Source of the DNA: MPNP01 sp965215545
GTDB lineage: Bacteria; Pseudomonadota; Alphaproteobacteria; Rhodobacterales; Rhodobacteraceae
Direction: 5' to 3'
Assembly: GCA_965215545.1 (NCBI GenBank)
Contig: OZ244066.1
Span: 372,001-436,000, forward strand
DNA: 64,000 bases
The translations under genes were made by a program, and so were the position numbers. The notes beneath the pieces are model-generated. The model saw nothing but the letters and a program-made list of their open reading frames with translations, was not told the origin of the DNA and made no database searches. Positions 34,539 through 43,019 of the stretch are shown piece by piece (position 1 is the first letter of the stretch; every line of letters starts with the position of its first letter).

Positions 34539-35012
34539 TCAATTTCCAACACCATCGAGCGTCGGGCCACCAACATCGGTTACCAGGGCGATATCGTTGT
34601 AGCCGGCATTGTTCAGGGCCCCCATGACCTGCATGATCTCCTCATAGCGGGCATCCCCATCCCCCCGCAAGTAAATCCGCCGTGTTGCCCGTTCCGCCAT
34701 GATGGCCGCAAGTCGGGAAATGAGCTCGTTGCGCTCGATGATGTTCGACTGGATCGCCACCTGCCCCGCGGCATTGATGGTCAGGGTCAGGGGTGTTTCC
34801 TCAGCCGCCGGCAGGGACCGGGCGGCGGTCTCGGGCAGTTTGACCTGCACGCCGACTGACAGCAATGGTGCCGCGACGATGAAGATGATCAACAGCACGA
34901 GCACGACATCGACAAAGGGCGTGACGTTGATTTCGGCCATCGGCTGGAGCATGTCTCTCGAACCGGACCGCGACCTGCGACCCGAGGTGGGGGATTTCAG
35001 TCGCATCGCCAT
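34539..35012 (-). CDS. tolR: Tol-Pal system protein TolR
   Basis: ExbD/TolR-family proton-channel subunit. 157 residues: basic cytoplasmic N-terminus, one membrane span with the essential Asp (INVTPFVDVVLVLLIIFIVAAP) and a periplasmic domain (VQVKLPETAA... IYLRGDGDARYEEIMQVMGALNNAGYNDIALVTD). Two bases after tolQ. Confidence 0.95.
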   Translation of the reverse strand: MAMRLKSPTSGRRSRSGSRDMLQPMAEINVTPFVDVVLVLLIIFIVAAPLLSVGVQVKLPETAARSLPAAEETPLTLTINAAGQVAIQSNIIERNELISRLAAIMAERATRRIYLRGDGDARYEEIMQVMGALNNAGYNDIALVTDVGGPTLDGVGN

Positions 35013-35014
35013 GG

Positions 35015-35710
35015 CTACTGCTCGATCTCACGTGACACGATCGAGGAAAACTCATCGGCGAAATCGAAGAATCGTGCCGCCAGCCGGTTCGCCCGGGCCG
35101 AGAGGCTGTTGTAGAAGATGACAGCCGGAATCGCCGCCAGAAGTCCGAGGGCCGTGGCCGCCAGTGCCTCACCGATGCCAGGAGCAATCGCCGCCAGATT
35201 GGTGTTTTCCTGAATGCCGATTTCCCGAAAGACATTCATGATCCCCCAGACCGTGCCGAACAGGCCGACAAAGGGAGCCGTGGCCCCGACCGTGGCCAGG
35301 AAATCCAGCCCGGCCGTCAGGCGGTTGACTTCCCGTGTGACTGCATTGTCCATGATCCGGTCAATCCGCATCTTGGTGCCAGTGATCAGCAATCCGTCTG
35401 ATTTGTGCGACTTCTCCCACTCATCCATCGCCGCACAGAAGATGCGTTGTGAGGCCCCACGCGGCCGGGCCTTGATCCTGTCGTAGAGATCCTCGACCGG
35501 ATTGCCGGACCAGAAGGCATTCTCAAAGCGGTTGGTGTCACGCCGGGTGCTGCCATAGCTGAACAGTTTGTGAAAGATGATGGCCCAGCACCAGACGGAG
35601 GCCACCAGGAGCAGCAGGATGACACCCTTGACCACAATGCCGGCCTGCTCGAACAGGGCCCAGATTGAAAAATCCACGCCCACAACCGTGTTGAGTGCTT
35701 CAAGTTCCAT
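35015..35710 (-). CDS. tolQ: Tol-Pal system protein TolQ
   Basis: MotA/TolQ/ExbB-family proton-channel subunit powering TolA. About 231 residues, three membrane spans (GIVVKGVILLLLVASVWCWAIIF; FLATVGATAPFVGLFGTVWGIMNVF; GIGEALAATALGLLAAIPAVIFYNSL) with the conserved Gly/Thr/Pro pattern. I start at 35710 (MELEALNTV), which matches family length; an ATG nine codons upstream is in frame. It is the first tol gene here. In relatives ybgC precedes it directly, but here 4.4 kb separates the two. Confidence 0.94.
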   Translation of the reverse strand: MELEALNTVVGVDFSIWALFEQAGIVVKGVILLLLVASVWCWAIIFHKLFSYGSTRRDTNRFENAFWSGNPVEDLYDRIKARPRGASQRIFCAAMDEWEKSHKSDGLLITGTKMRIDRIMDNAVTREVNRLTAGLDFLATVGATAPFVGLFGTVWGIMNVFREIGIQENTNLAAIAPGIGEALAATALGLLAAIPAVIFYNSLSARANRLAARFFDFADEFSSIVSREIEQ

Positions 35711-36557
35711 GTGACAGCCCGGCCCTCCATGCGCCATGTCCGGCGCAGGTCTTTCCGCCGGAATTAGTCTATTTCATCTTGACAGGCAATGCATTCACGG
35801 CTGCCAGAACACCACGCAGCCACCCCTCATCCGCCCGCTCAATTGAACGCCGTTGCACCCATACGCCCGGATGCACCATGCCCTGAAGGCACGATTGACA
35901 CCGGGAACCCGCCATTCGATCGTCATCATGCTGGAGGAAACAACGCAGATCCTGACCTACCGCATCACATCAATCATCAACGGTGCCGGATCACTCCGGC
36001 GATGAGGGTTTCTGTCCCCGTCAGTAATCGGGGCTTCAGTTGCAGGGACGCTCGTGCGGCAGCACTTGGTCACTCCGCATCCGGCTTGCACTCAAATGCA
36101 GTCCTGCGCTGCGCGTCCGGGAGCAGTGCAACACAAAGGAGGCAGCGATGATCACGGCCAGGGATTGTCTCCCGGTGCTCCCCAGAACCGTGCCGGTAGT
36201 GGCCGTTGTCTCGACTGACCCTTCACAATACAGGTGAGCAGGGGGCGGTGCTCTTCACAGTCCTTGATGTCCTGATCGGGCACTGACGAAGCATCCAGAA
36301 GACCAACCCCGTCGAGCGTGTCTTTGCCAGGATTTGCAACCGGAGCCGCAAGACCACCCTGGTCATGATCTGCAAACGGAGGCAATATGCTTGCCCCGGT
36401 GCCACCGGTCGTCCTGTCAGCCCGGCTGTGGACATCGAGCCCCGCTCGGTCGATCAGGATAGGCGGCCGACCATGGGACGGCCGTCCCTTCGGGCTCGGT
36501 AGGCTTGTGGGTGGCGGTCGCGTGGGTTGACCGCCAGCAGCCACGTCTGTATCCCGC
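35711..36557. other. No recognisable gene
   Basis: About 0.85 kb upstream of tolQ. It must hold the tol promoter, which I cannot place. Open frames are compositional; a minus-strand frame of 251 codons here (36152-36907) is antisense to the small coiled-coil gene. Confidence 0.45.
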
Positions 36558-36595
36558 GAGCATGACGTCCGATCCTGAGCATGACGTCCGATCCT
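36558..36595 (+). repeat. 19-bp tandem duplication at a start codon
   Basis: GAGCATGACGTCCGATCCT twice in a row. Each unit contains an ATG; the two are 19 bp apart and so in different frames. Only the second (36581) opens the coiled-coil gene. Confidence 0.85.
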
Positions 36596-36823
36596 GACAT
36601 GCACGAACTGGCCAGGGACGTGGCCATAATGGAGCAGAGTATGGCAACAATGCGAGCAGAAAACGAGACACTGAGAGCCGACCTGACCGCAACCCTGGCC
36701 GGAATGCGGACAGATATGGCCACGCACCGCGAGGATGCCGCCAAGCGTGAGACGCGGCTTGTGTTCTACATGGTGGCCATTGTCGGTATCGGTCTCACGA
36801 TCTTCGGGTTCATAACCGCCTGA
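36581..36823 (+). CDS. Small coiled-coil protein with C-terminal membrane anchor, paralogue
   Basis: 80 residues: charged helix MHELARDVAIMEQSMATMRAENETLRAD followed by LAGM and one membrane span at the end (LVFYMVAIVGIGLTIFGFITA). It aligns with the 8346-8648 protein over its coiled coil. No strong ribosome site; a second in-frame ATG lies at 36599. Function unknown; the shape suggests a membrane-tethered oligomer. Confidence 0.6.
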   Translation: MTSDPDMHELARDVAIMEQSMATMRAENETLRADLTATLAGMRTDMATHREDAAKRETRLVFYMVAIVGIGLTIFGFITA

Positions 36824-36949
36824 TCCCGCGCCAGCGGAAGGGCCCGGGCGCGCTACCGGCAGAGGAAGCAGGCCGGCCAGTGACCCCATTTCATGTTTGG
36901 CCTGCAAACGGGTAATACCGACATCTGTTCAAATGGAGATCAACCCCCA

Positions 36950-37153
36950 ATGCACAACATCCCATCTGCTCCCGACCTGAAATTGCCAAGGGAATTGCAT
37001 GAGACGGCACAGCGTCCGATGACCCGCGAACAGGTCATCCAACAGAAAATCTCCTTCGTCAGGGGCACCGTGAAAAACCCACCGTCGGACGAGGAGATCC
37101 GCCAGATGATTTATGAACAGGAAGGGTATCCTGAAGGGGCTGACCCAAAGTGA
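36950..37153 (+). CDS. Small protein upstream of Fic, possible antitoxin
   Basis: 67 residues starting MHNIPSAPDLKLPRELHE, with GGAG before the ATG. Polar, helical in the second half (MTREQVIQQKISFVRGTV, SDEEIRQMIYEQEG). Its stop overlaps the GTG start of the Fic gene (GTGA). Position suggests a Fic-inhibiting antitoxin, but the class I inhibitory motif (S/T)xxxE(G/N) is not clearly present: IYEQEG lacks the Ser/Thr. Confidence 0.65.
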   Translation: MHNIPSAPDLKLPRELHETAQRPMTREQVIQQKISFVRGTVKNPPSDEEIRQMIYEQEGYPEGADPK

Positions 37154-37791
37154 TTCTGGCCAATCTGACCGGCGGGGAACGTCACCCTTTATACGCAAGG
37201 CTGGCGACCCAGAACGGTATCCGCCACTATGATTTCCTGCGGTCGATTGTGGAAACGGCCATCGCCACGCAACAGCCTTTCCTGTCCCAGACAATCCTCA
37301 AGGCCCTGAACCATCACGCCATCGCTTGCCTGCATGAATGTGTGGGCGAATACCGACCCTGCAGGGTGGATGTCGGGGGCCGTGACTTCCCCCCTGAGCA
37401 TTGGCGTGTTCCCGATCTCATGGATCAGTTCACCAACACGGTCAACCGGTATTGGCACGAAAGCAATGAATTCGGTCTGGCTGCCTATGTCCTGTGGCGC
37501 CTCACCCATATTCATCCCTTCATCAATGGCAATGGGCGCACGGCACGGGCGGCCTGCCTGTTTGTGCTGTGTGTCAAGACCGGCCAGTGGCTGCCAACGC
37601 AAGAGATTCTGCCTAATCTGATCAAGCGGACCCACGATGACTGCATCACGCTCCTCCAGCGTGCCGACACCGCATGGTCGGAAGGGTCGGAAACCGACCT
37701 TGATGCAAGCCTGACCGAGATTGCGCAATACCTTCATCGCCTTGTGCACGGACCGGGTGGCATGGCCCCAAGTCCTCACCCGTCCACATGA
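37150..37791 (+). CDS. Fic-domain protein
   Basis: 213 residues with a complete Fic motif IHPFINGNGRTARA near residue 125 (catalytic His, acid-equivalent Asn, GNGR for phosphate binding). Fic enzymes usually AMPylate target proteins and in bacteria often act as growth-arresting toxins. The segment QFTNTVNRYWHESNEFGLAAYVLWRLTHIHPF fits the helix before the active site. Starts at a GTG overlapping the upstream gene stop, and its own stop overlaps the next small gene (ATGA), so three genes form one tight operon. Confidence 0.88.
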   Translation: MILANLTGGERHPLYARLATQNGIRHYDFLRSIVETAIATQQPFLSQTILKALNHHAIACLHECVGEYRPCRVDVGGRDFPPEHWRVPDLMDQFTNTVNRYWHESNEFGLAAYVLWRLTHIHPFINGNGRTARAACLFVLCVKTGQWLPTQEILPNLIKRTHDDCITLLQRADTAWSEGSETDLDASLTEIAQYLHRLVHGPGGMAPSPHPST

Positions 37792-37922
37792 CCGCCGCCG
37801 ACCGCGAGCGTGAACGCAACCGCCTGCGCATGCGGGCCAAGCGGGCCGAAGACCCGGTCGACTGCAAGCAGGTGCGCTGCCTTGCCACCCACCCCCTTGA
37901 CCGCCCCCGCCCCGCCCGGTAG
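37788..37922 (+). CDS. Small basic protein coupled to Fic
   Basis: A 44-codon frame (MTAADREREREN-like start: MTAADRERERNRLRMRAK) whose ATG overlaps the Fic stop as ATGA. Rich in Arg at the N-terminus, with two Cys (DCKQVRC). No family known. The overlap is the main support; it could also be chance. Confidence 0.4.
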   Translation: MTAADRERERNRLRMRAKRAEDPVDCKQVRCLATHPLDRPRPAR

Positions 37923-37962
37923 TGTCCCCCCATCACCACCTATCCCCGGAGAAAAAAATCCC

Positions 37963-38157
37963 ATGCCGGATACCAAGGCCGAGGCCGACCCCCAGTTGCC
38001 GACAGCTGCCATTGTCGGAAAATCAGCCTGCGGAGGGATCGAAAATCCTGACTGTGGCCAATGGGCAACAATGACGGGACAGCACCCGCAGGTCACTCTT
38101 GGCAAGGAGCGAAAGCAGGCACTGTCCCGGCCCTGGTGTCTGTCAGAGACGGCCTAG
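37963..38157 (+). CDS. Small hypothetical protein, cut by an insertion sequence
   Basis: 64 codons starting MPDTKAEADPQLPTAAIVG, with GGAGAAAAAAA before the ATG. The stop TAG (38155-38157) is formed at the left end of the insertion sequence, so the original C-terminus was probably lost. No family recognised. Confidence 0.4.
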   Translation: MPDTKAEADPQLPTAAIVGKSACGGIENPDCGQWATMTGQHPQVTLGKERKQALSRPWCLSETA

Positions 38158-39490
38158 TGGTCAGTCTTATGCAGATGCATGTTTTCCCTCCTCCCGCCGG
38201 TGCCCGCGCTGCGAGGACGCCACGAGGTCGTCCGGATCCCGGTGCCAGCGGCAGGGCCGGGCCCCCATGGGTGCCTCATGAGCGTTGGGGGCGTTGTGAT
38301 GGGCGATGTAGGCTCCCACGGCGGCCCGGCAGTCGTCAAGGGAATTGACGATGGCGGTCTTCCGTCGTTGCCGGGCCCGTTGCGAGACGACGCCCTCCAC
38401 CGCAGGCATCCAGGAGGCCGAGGTGGGCGTGACGTGGACGGCCCCCGGTGGTTCGATCCCGGGGGGTGGGCCGCAAGCCACGCATGGCCACGGGCCGACG
38501 TGGGAGGGGGGCCGACGTGGGGGCCGAGAGGGTGGCGAGGATGCCATGCACCTCCGTCTCGGGAGCAAGGCCGGCGGCCACAGGATCGAGGACGGCACCG
38601 ACATCCTCGGTGCGATGCCGGTCCGTCATCGTGCCCACCACCGTGCCGACCGCCACATCGAGGGCGGCCAGCAAGGTGGTGGTGCCGTTGCGTTGGTCGT
38701 CATGCGTGCGGGTGGCCCTCTGCCCCGGCACCGGTGGCCGGGGCACCCGGGTGCGCCCGAGGGCCTGGATCCGGGTCTTGTCATCGACCGAGAGGACGAC
38801 AGCAGGGTCGGGCGGGTTGGTGGACAGCCCCACCCCATCATGGACCCCAGCCTGTCGTCATGCATCCGGGCCGAAGCGGGGGTCGTTCGAGACCCCCACG
38901 ATGACGGTCCGTTTGGGGTCTTGACCCCGGGGGGCTTCAGACCATGGCGGCGCAGGATGGCCTGGACGGTGGAGAGGGCGATGCCCCCGATCGCGGCGGC
39001 CAGGGCCCCACCCAGGTCAGAAACCGGGGGTCCGGGTGACTGCGGTGGGGCGGGGGTGGCGCCATGGCGCGGTCGATGATGGCCCGGACGGTGGCGGCAG
39101 GGACCGGCGGCTGGCCCGGGGGCGTCCCGCAAGAGACCATCCACACCCTCGGTGCGGTCGCGGTCCCACCAGCGCCGGATGGTGGGACCGGGATGGGGGT
39201 GGACCGGGATGGGCCGGTGCGGCGCAGGGTCGCAGTCGGCCCGCAGCCGTCACCGAGGGCGAGGATGATGCGGGCCCGCCAGACGGGCTTCTGGCGGGTC
39301 GAGGGGTGGGTGGCGATGGCGGTCAGGCGGGTGCGGTCGGCTTCGGTGCGGGTGACGGGCGGACGGCGGACGGGTCGACGCATGGGCATGCTGCCCTGGA
39401 TGGTGTCTTGTGCGATTCGCTCGGCGGCGACGGTCGTCGATTGGCCCATGGGGGGCAGGACAGCAAGGATATGTTGAGGAATGACCACTG
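38155..39490 (-). mobile_element. Decayed IS630-like insertion sequence
   Basis: Ends TAGTGGTCA (38155) and, read inward from the right, CAGTGGTCAT (39490) are inverted repeats. The flanks GACGGCC (38148-38154) and GACGGCC (39491-39497) are identical. The interior is a transposase pseudogene. The 7-bp flanking repeat is not the 2-bp TA expected of IS630, so the exact ends may be off or the repeat may be chance. Confidence 0.6.
38167..39389 (-). pseudogene. IS630-family transposase pseudogene
   Basis: Pieces of one transposase lie in shifting minus-strand frames. N-terminal piece: MPMRRPVRRPPVTRTEADRTRL..., then ARIILALGDG. Middle: STVQAILRRHGLKPPGV, then the DDE core VVLSVDDKTRIQALGRT and THDDQRNGTTTLLAALDVAVGTVVG. 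C-terminal piece: HVTPTSASWMPAVEGVVS (normally HFTPTSASWLNAVEGFF) and AVGAYIAHHNA. At least three frameshifts separate them. Not functional. Confidence 0.82.
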
Positions 39491-39497
39491 GACGGCC

Positions 39498-40003
39498 TTC
39501 TTGTCCTGTGCAAAAATGGCCTAAGGGCAGGGTGCGGCCGAGGCGGGCCGCAACCGGCGGGGCCGGGCCCGACCCCTGGCGGTCGGATTGCACCATGCCG
39601 AGCACCGGGCCGGATCGCGGCGCCGCCCATCGCTTGTGGGCGTGCCAGGATCGGGTCGACTTCGGTGATGAGACCTGGGCTGCGGCGATGGCCGACCGGA
39701 TCGGACGGCGCTATGACGCCATCGTGGCCACCGGTCGCGCGTTCCAGCATCCCTGCCGCCACCCGGGTCCTGCGGCTCGGGGCCGACCGGGACGGACTCC
39801 TGCGGTTGGCCCGTGACCCGACGGTTCCGGTGGGCAACACTGAAGCCGAGCGGGCGCTGCACCTCCGCAAGGTGCAGCCGACGATCGCCGGCCGTTGCCG
39901 GCGCACCGAGGGGGCCCGGCACCATGCCGCGATGGACTCCGCTCCGGCTCACTGATTTCCGTTCCGGGCCAGACATGCCCGGTTCAGGGACCTGAACAGT
40001 TAC
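39498..40003 (+). pseudogene. IS66 transposase remnant with right end
   Basis: C-terminal fragment of an IS66 transposase in two frames. The first reads DRGAAHRLWACQDRVDFGDETWAAAMADRIG; the second reads LLRLARDPTVPVGNTEAERALHLRKVQ and TEGARHHAAMDS, close to the family consensus FDNNEAERALR and EGARHFAALRS. A frameshift near 39770 separates them. The remnant ends with the terminal motif at 39981-40003. Confidence 0.75.
39981..40003 (-). repeat. IS66-like terminal motif, copy 4
   Basis: Read inward on the minus strand GTAACTGTTCAGGTCCCTGA...; it stands 26 bp after the stop of the IS66 transposase remnant, where the right end should be. Confidence 0.6.
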
Positions 40004-40138
40004 GGAAATCCATAGATTCAACTCGGTCACCAAGATTCTCCCGGTTCATCAGAATGCCTGCAATTAGGGACATGCAAGCAAGGGCGGGCTCGCGAAATCC
40101 TTCTGGAGCGTCGATGATGCCGAATACCGGCAACGAGT

Positions 40139-40549
40139 TCATGGATCCGTTTCATCGACATACTGCTCAAGGGCTGCAAAGACAGTGTCTGGCATTCTGT
40201 CGGGGCGGCCTTTGGTGTTGACACAGACCAGGCCCACGCGGGCAGCAAAGAGGTGTTCGGTGTCGCGATAGATATCCTGGGCCATTTCAAGCCGGACGGC
40301 ACCGGGTCGGATGATGCGGGTCCGGATGGTGAGGAGGTCGTCGAAATAGGCCCCACGATTGTACTCGGCCGACAGGCGGCGCACGACGAAGGTGAGGCCG
40401 GATTCGGCCCGCAGTCGGGATTGCTGGACACCGACCGAGCGCAGGAGTTCCGTGCGGGCCCGTTCGATGAAGCAGAAATAGTTCGCATAGAAGACATGAC
40501 CGGCAAGATCGGTATCCTCGTAGTACACCCGGACTGTGTATTGGTGCAT
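40139..40549 (-). CDS. ybgC: Tol-Pal-associated acyl-CoA thioesterase YbgC
   Basis: Hotdog-fold thioesterase acting on short acyl-CoA or acyl-ACP, regularly encoded with tolQRAB. About 136 residues. Active-site segment VYYEDTDLAGHVFYANYFCFIERARTE (catalytic Asp and His), then LTFVVRRLSAEYNRGAYFDDLLTIRT. I start at 40549 (MHQYTVRVYY) with AAGG 7 nt before it; an upstream ATG at 40567 overlapping the ruvB stop would add six residues. It follows ruvB immediately. Confidence 0.93.
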   Translation of the reverse strand: MHQYTVRVYYEDTDLAGHVFYANYFCFIERARTELLRSVGVQQSRLRAESGLTFVVRRLSAEYNRGAYFDDLLTIRTRIIRPGAVRLEMAQDIYRDTEHLFAARVGLVCVNTKGRPDRMPDTVFAALEQYVDETDP

Positions 40550-40559
40550 CGGTGAGCCT

Positions 40560-41594
40560 TCATGCATCGCCAGCCTCCTCGAAAAGGTCCAGTTGAGGCG
40601 GTTCGGGTCTGGTGGGCAGGCCAAGATGGGCCCAGGCGGCATGGGTGATCATCCGGCCGCGGGGCGTGCGCTGGATGTAACCCTCCTGGAGGAGATAGGG
40701 CTCGATGACGTCCTCGATGGCATCCCGCGATTCATTCATGGCCGCCGAGATGGTCTCGACGCCCACGGGACCACCGCTGAACTTCTCGGCAATCAGGCGC
40801 AGGTACCGCAGATCATTGCCATCGAGACCGGCCTCATCAACACCGAGGCGATCCAGGGCTCTGGACGCAATGTCCTGATCGATGGCGCCGGTCCCCTCCA
40901 CGACAGCAAAATCGATGACCCGGTTGAGCAGCCGGTTGGCGATCCGGGGGGTGCCCCGTGACCGGCCGGCGATTTCCATCGAACCGGCCGGATCGATGCT
41001 GACCTTGAGCAATCCGGCCGCCCGACGCAGGATCGTGTCGAGTTGATCCGGGGGGTAGTATTCAAGTCGCTGGTGAATGCCGAAACGATCCCGGAAGGGT
41101 GTGGCCAGCAAACCCTGCCGTGTTGTGGCCCCGATCAGGGTGAACGGGTTGAGCGTGATCCGCACCGACCGCGCGGCCGGCCCACTGCCGATCATAATAT
41201 CGAGTTCGTAGCCCTCCATGGCAGGATACAGGACCTCCTCGACCATGGGATGCATCCGGTGGATCTCGTCGATGAAAAGGACATCATTGGGCTCGAGGTT
41301 GGTCAGGATGGCCGCAAGGTCCCCGGCCCGGGCCAGAATGGGGCCCGAGGTCATCTTGATGGCGGCATTGATCTCATGAGCCATGATCCTGGCCAGCGTT
41401 GTCTTGCCTAGCCCCGGGGGGCCGACAAACAGGACATGATCGAGGGTCTTGCCGCGCCGGCGGGCGCTTTCGATGAAGACCCGCAGATTGGACCGCAGCG
41501 CATCGTGACCGATGAACTCATCGAGAGATCGGGGACGCAGGGCCCGGTCAGGCTCCAGGTCCTCGGGGTTGGCGCCGCTGCCAGTGACGGTCAT
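40560..41594 (-). CDS. ruvB: Holliday junction helicase subunit RuvB
   Basis: AAA+ motor driving branch migration with RuvA. 344 residues, full length. DRALRPRSLDEFIGH at the N-terminus, Walker A VGPPGLGKTTLA, Walker B VLFIDEIHRMHP, sensor 1 LIGATTRQGLL, arginine finger region FRDRFGIHQRLEYY and the C-terminal winged helix ending EPYLLQEGYIQRTPRGRM. The ATG overlaps the ruvA stop. Confidence 0.98.
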   Translation of the reverse strand: MTVTGSGANPEDLEPDRALRPRSLDEFIGHDALRSNLRVFIESARRRGKTLDHVLFVGPPGLGKTTLARIMAHEINAAIKMTSGPILARAGDLAAILTNLEPNDVLFIDEIHRMHPMVEEVLYPAMEGYELDIMIGSGPAARSVRITLNPFTLIGATTRQGLLATPFRDRFGIHQRLEYYPPDQLDTILRRAAGLLKVSIDPAGSMEIAGRSRGTPRIANRLLNRVIDFAVVEGTGAIDQDIASRALDRLGVDEAGLDGNDLRYLRLIAEKFSGGPVGVETISAAMNESRDAIEDVIEPYLLQEGYIQRTPRGRMITHAAWAHLGLPTRPEPPQLDLFEEAGDA

Positions 41595-42286
41595 CGTTGG
41601 GCGTTCCTGCCAAGGCTCCGCAGGGCCTTCTTGATCACGGCGTCCTCGGTCGCAAGATCATCCCCGTCCCCGACAGCCCGGGCCACAGCCAGAGTGGCAT
41701 CGGCACGGGAATAGCCGAGATTGACCAGGGCCGAGATGCAATCGGCCAGGCTGGCAGACCCGGATCCATCTGGAAGGATATCGGGTCCGACCACCAACCC
41801 GTCATCCGATTGGCTGGCATCAGTCGTGGTCATCCCCTCGCTGCCGGGCCGGAACCCGGCATGGGACTCGGCGCGCTCGATCAGGAGGGTAGATTTTTCC
41901 TTGAGTTCATTGACCACCCGTTGGGCGATCCGCTTGCCGACATACTGGGCGGCAGTGATGGCGTTCCAGTCGCCCAGAGAAATCGCCTGGAGGAGATTGC
42001 GGACTCCCAGTGTCCCGACGATGGATTGGGCGGCCCGGGCCCCGACACCCTGCACGGTCAGCAGGGCCCGGTAGAGGTCACACTCCGCCGGGTGCAGGAA
42101 GCCCGAGAGCTGCATGAGGTCCTCGCGGACCAGGAGGTCAGTATAGAGAATGAGCGGCTCACCCGGCGGCGGAATGCGGGCCAGCGTCGTCGCCGAACAG
42201 TGCACAAGATAGCCGACACCATTGACGTCAAGCAGGACGGCATCGTCACGGAGGTCAACAACGATCCCGCGCAACCGCCCGATCAT
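41591..42286 (-). CDS. ruvA: Holliday junction helicase subunit RuvA
   Basis: Tetrameric junction-binding protein that loads RuvB. 231 residues: OB-fold domain I (MIGRLRGIVVDLRDDAVLLDVNGVGYLVHC), helix-hairpin-helix domain II (LLTVQGVGARAAQSIVGTL and VGKRIAQRVVNELK) and the RuvB-binding domain III (ISALVNLGYSRADATLAVARAV). Start overlaps ruvC stop. Confidence 0.97.
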   Translation of the reverse strand: MIGRLRGIVVDLRDDAVLLDVNGVGYLVHCSATTLARIPPPGEPLILYTDLLVREDLMQLSGFLHPAECDLYRALLTVQGVGARAAQSIVGTLGVRNLLQAISLGDWNAITAAQYVGKRIAQRVVNELKEKSTLLIERAESHAGFRPGSEGMTTTDASQSDDGLVVGPDILPDGSGSASLADCISALVNLGYSRADATLAVARAVGDGDDLATEDAVIKKALRSLGRNAQR

Positions 42287-42813
42287 GAGTTGACTGCCAC
42301 CTGCTGGCCATCCTGGATACGGGCCATGCGGGTCCCGAGCAGGGCATGGGTCAGGGCCACCGCCAGGGCATCGGCGGCATCCCCTGCCGCCACGTCCGTC
42401 CCCCCCAGATGCATCTTCACCATGTACGCCACCTGGTGCTTGTCGGCATGGCCGGCACCGACGACGAGTTTCTTGACCCGATTGGGGGCATATTCGGCGA
42501 CAGCCAGACCGGCCTGGGCCGGCACGAGCATCGCCACCGCCCGGGCATGCACGAGCTTCATTGATCCCTTCGCATCGACGTTCACGAAGATCTGTTCCAT
42601 CGCCGCCTGCTCGGGCCCATGGGTTGCCACCACCGTCTGCAGACCCTCATAGAGACTCACCAACCGAACAGACAGATCCGCCCCCTGCGAACGGACCGTC
42701 CCATGGGCCACATGGGACAGCTGACCGCCCTCCACGTCAATGACGCCCCAGCCTGTCACACGCAATCCCGGATCAATGCCTAGAACTCTTGTCGCGCCTG
42801 CCACTTTGCCCAA
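42283..42813 (-). CDS. ruvC: Holliday junction endonuclease RuvC
   Basis: Resolves Holliday junctions. 176 residues; acidic active-site residues lie in VLGIDPGLRVTGWGVI, AAMEQIFVN and GDAADALAVALTHAL. First gene of ruvCAB-ybgC, divergent from glcD with a 200-bp spacer. Confidence 0.97.
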   Translation of the reverse strand: MGKVAGATRVLGIDPGLRVTGWGVIDVEGGQLSHVAHGTVRSQGADLSVRLVSLYEGLQTVVATHGPEQAAMEQIFVNVDAKGSMKLVHARAVAMLVPAQAGLAVAEYAPNRVKKLVVGAGHADKHQVAYMVKMHLGGTDVAAGDAADALAVALTHALLGTRMARIQDGQQVAVNS

Positions 42814-43019
42814 TCTGCTCCTGTGCCCCTGGAACAGGCATTTATGTTGATCAGGGCCGGAAGTCCAAAAATCATGACGTGCCTGGCGGATTGGGCAGCG
42901 GTTCCGTCATTGGCAGGCGGACCCGCTGCCGAGACTTCGGGGGCACCTGCAGAAGTATGGAGTTGCCGACATGAGTCCAGTGATGATAGGATTTGGATGG
43001 AATGAGCGGGGATGACAGG

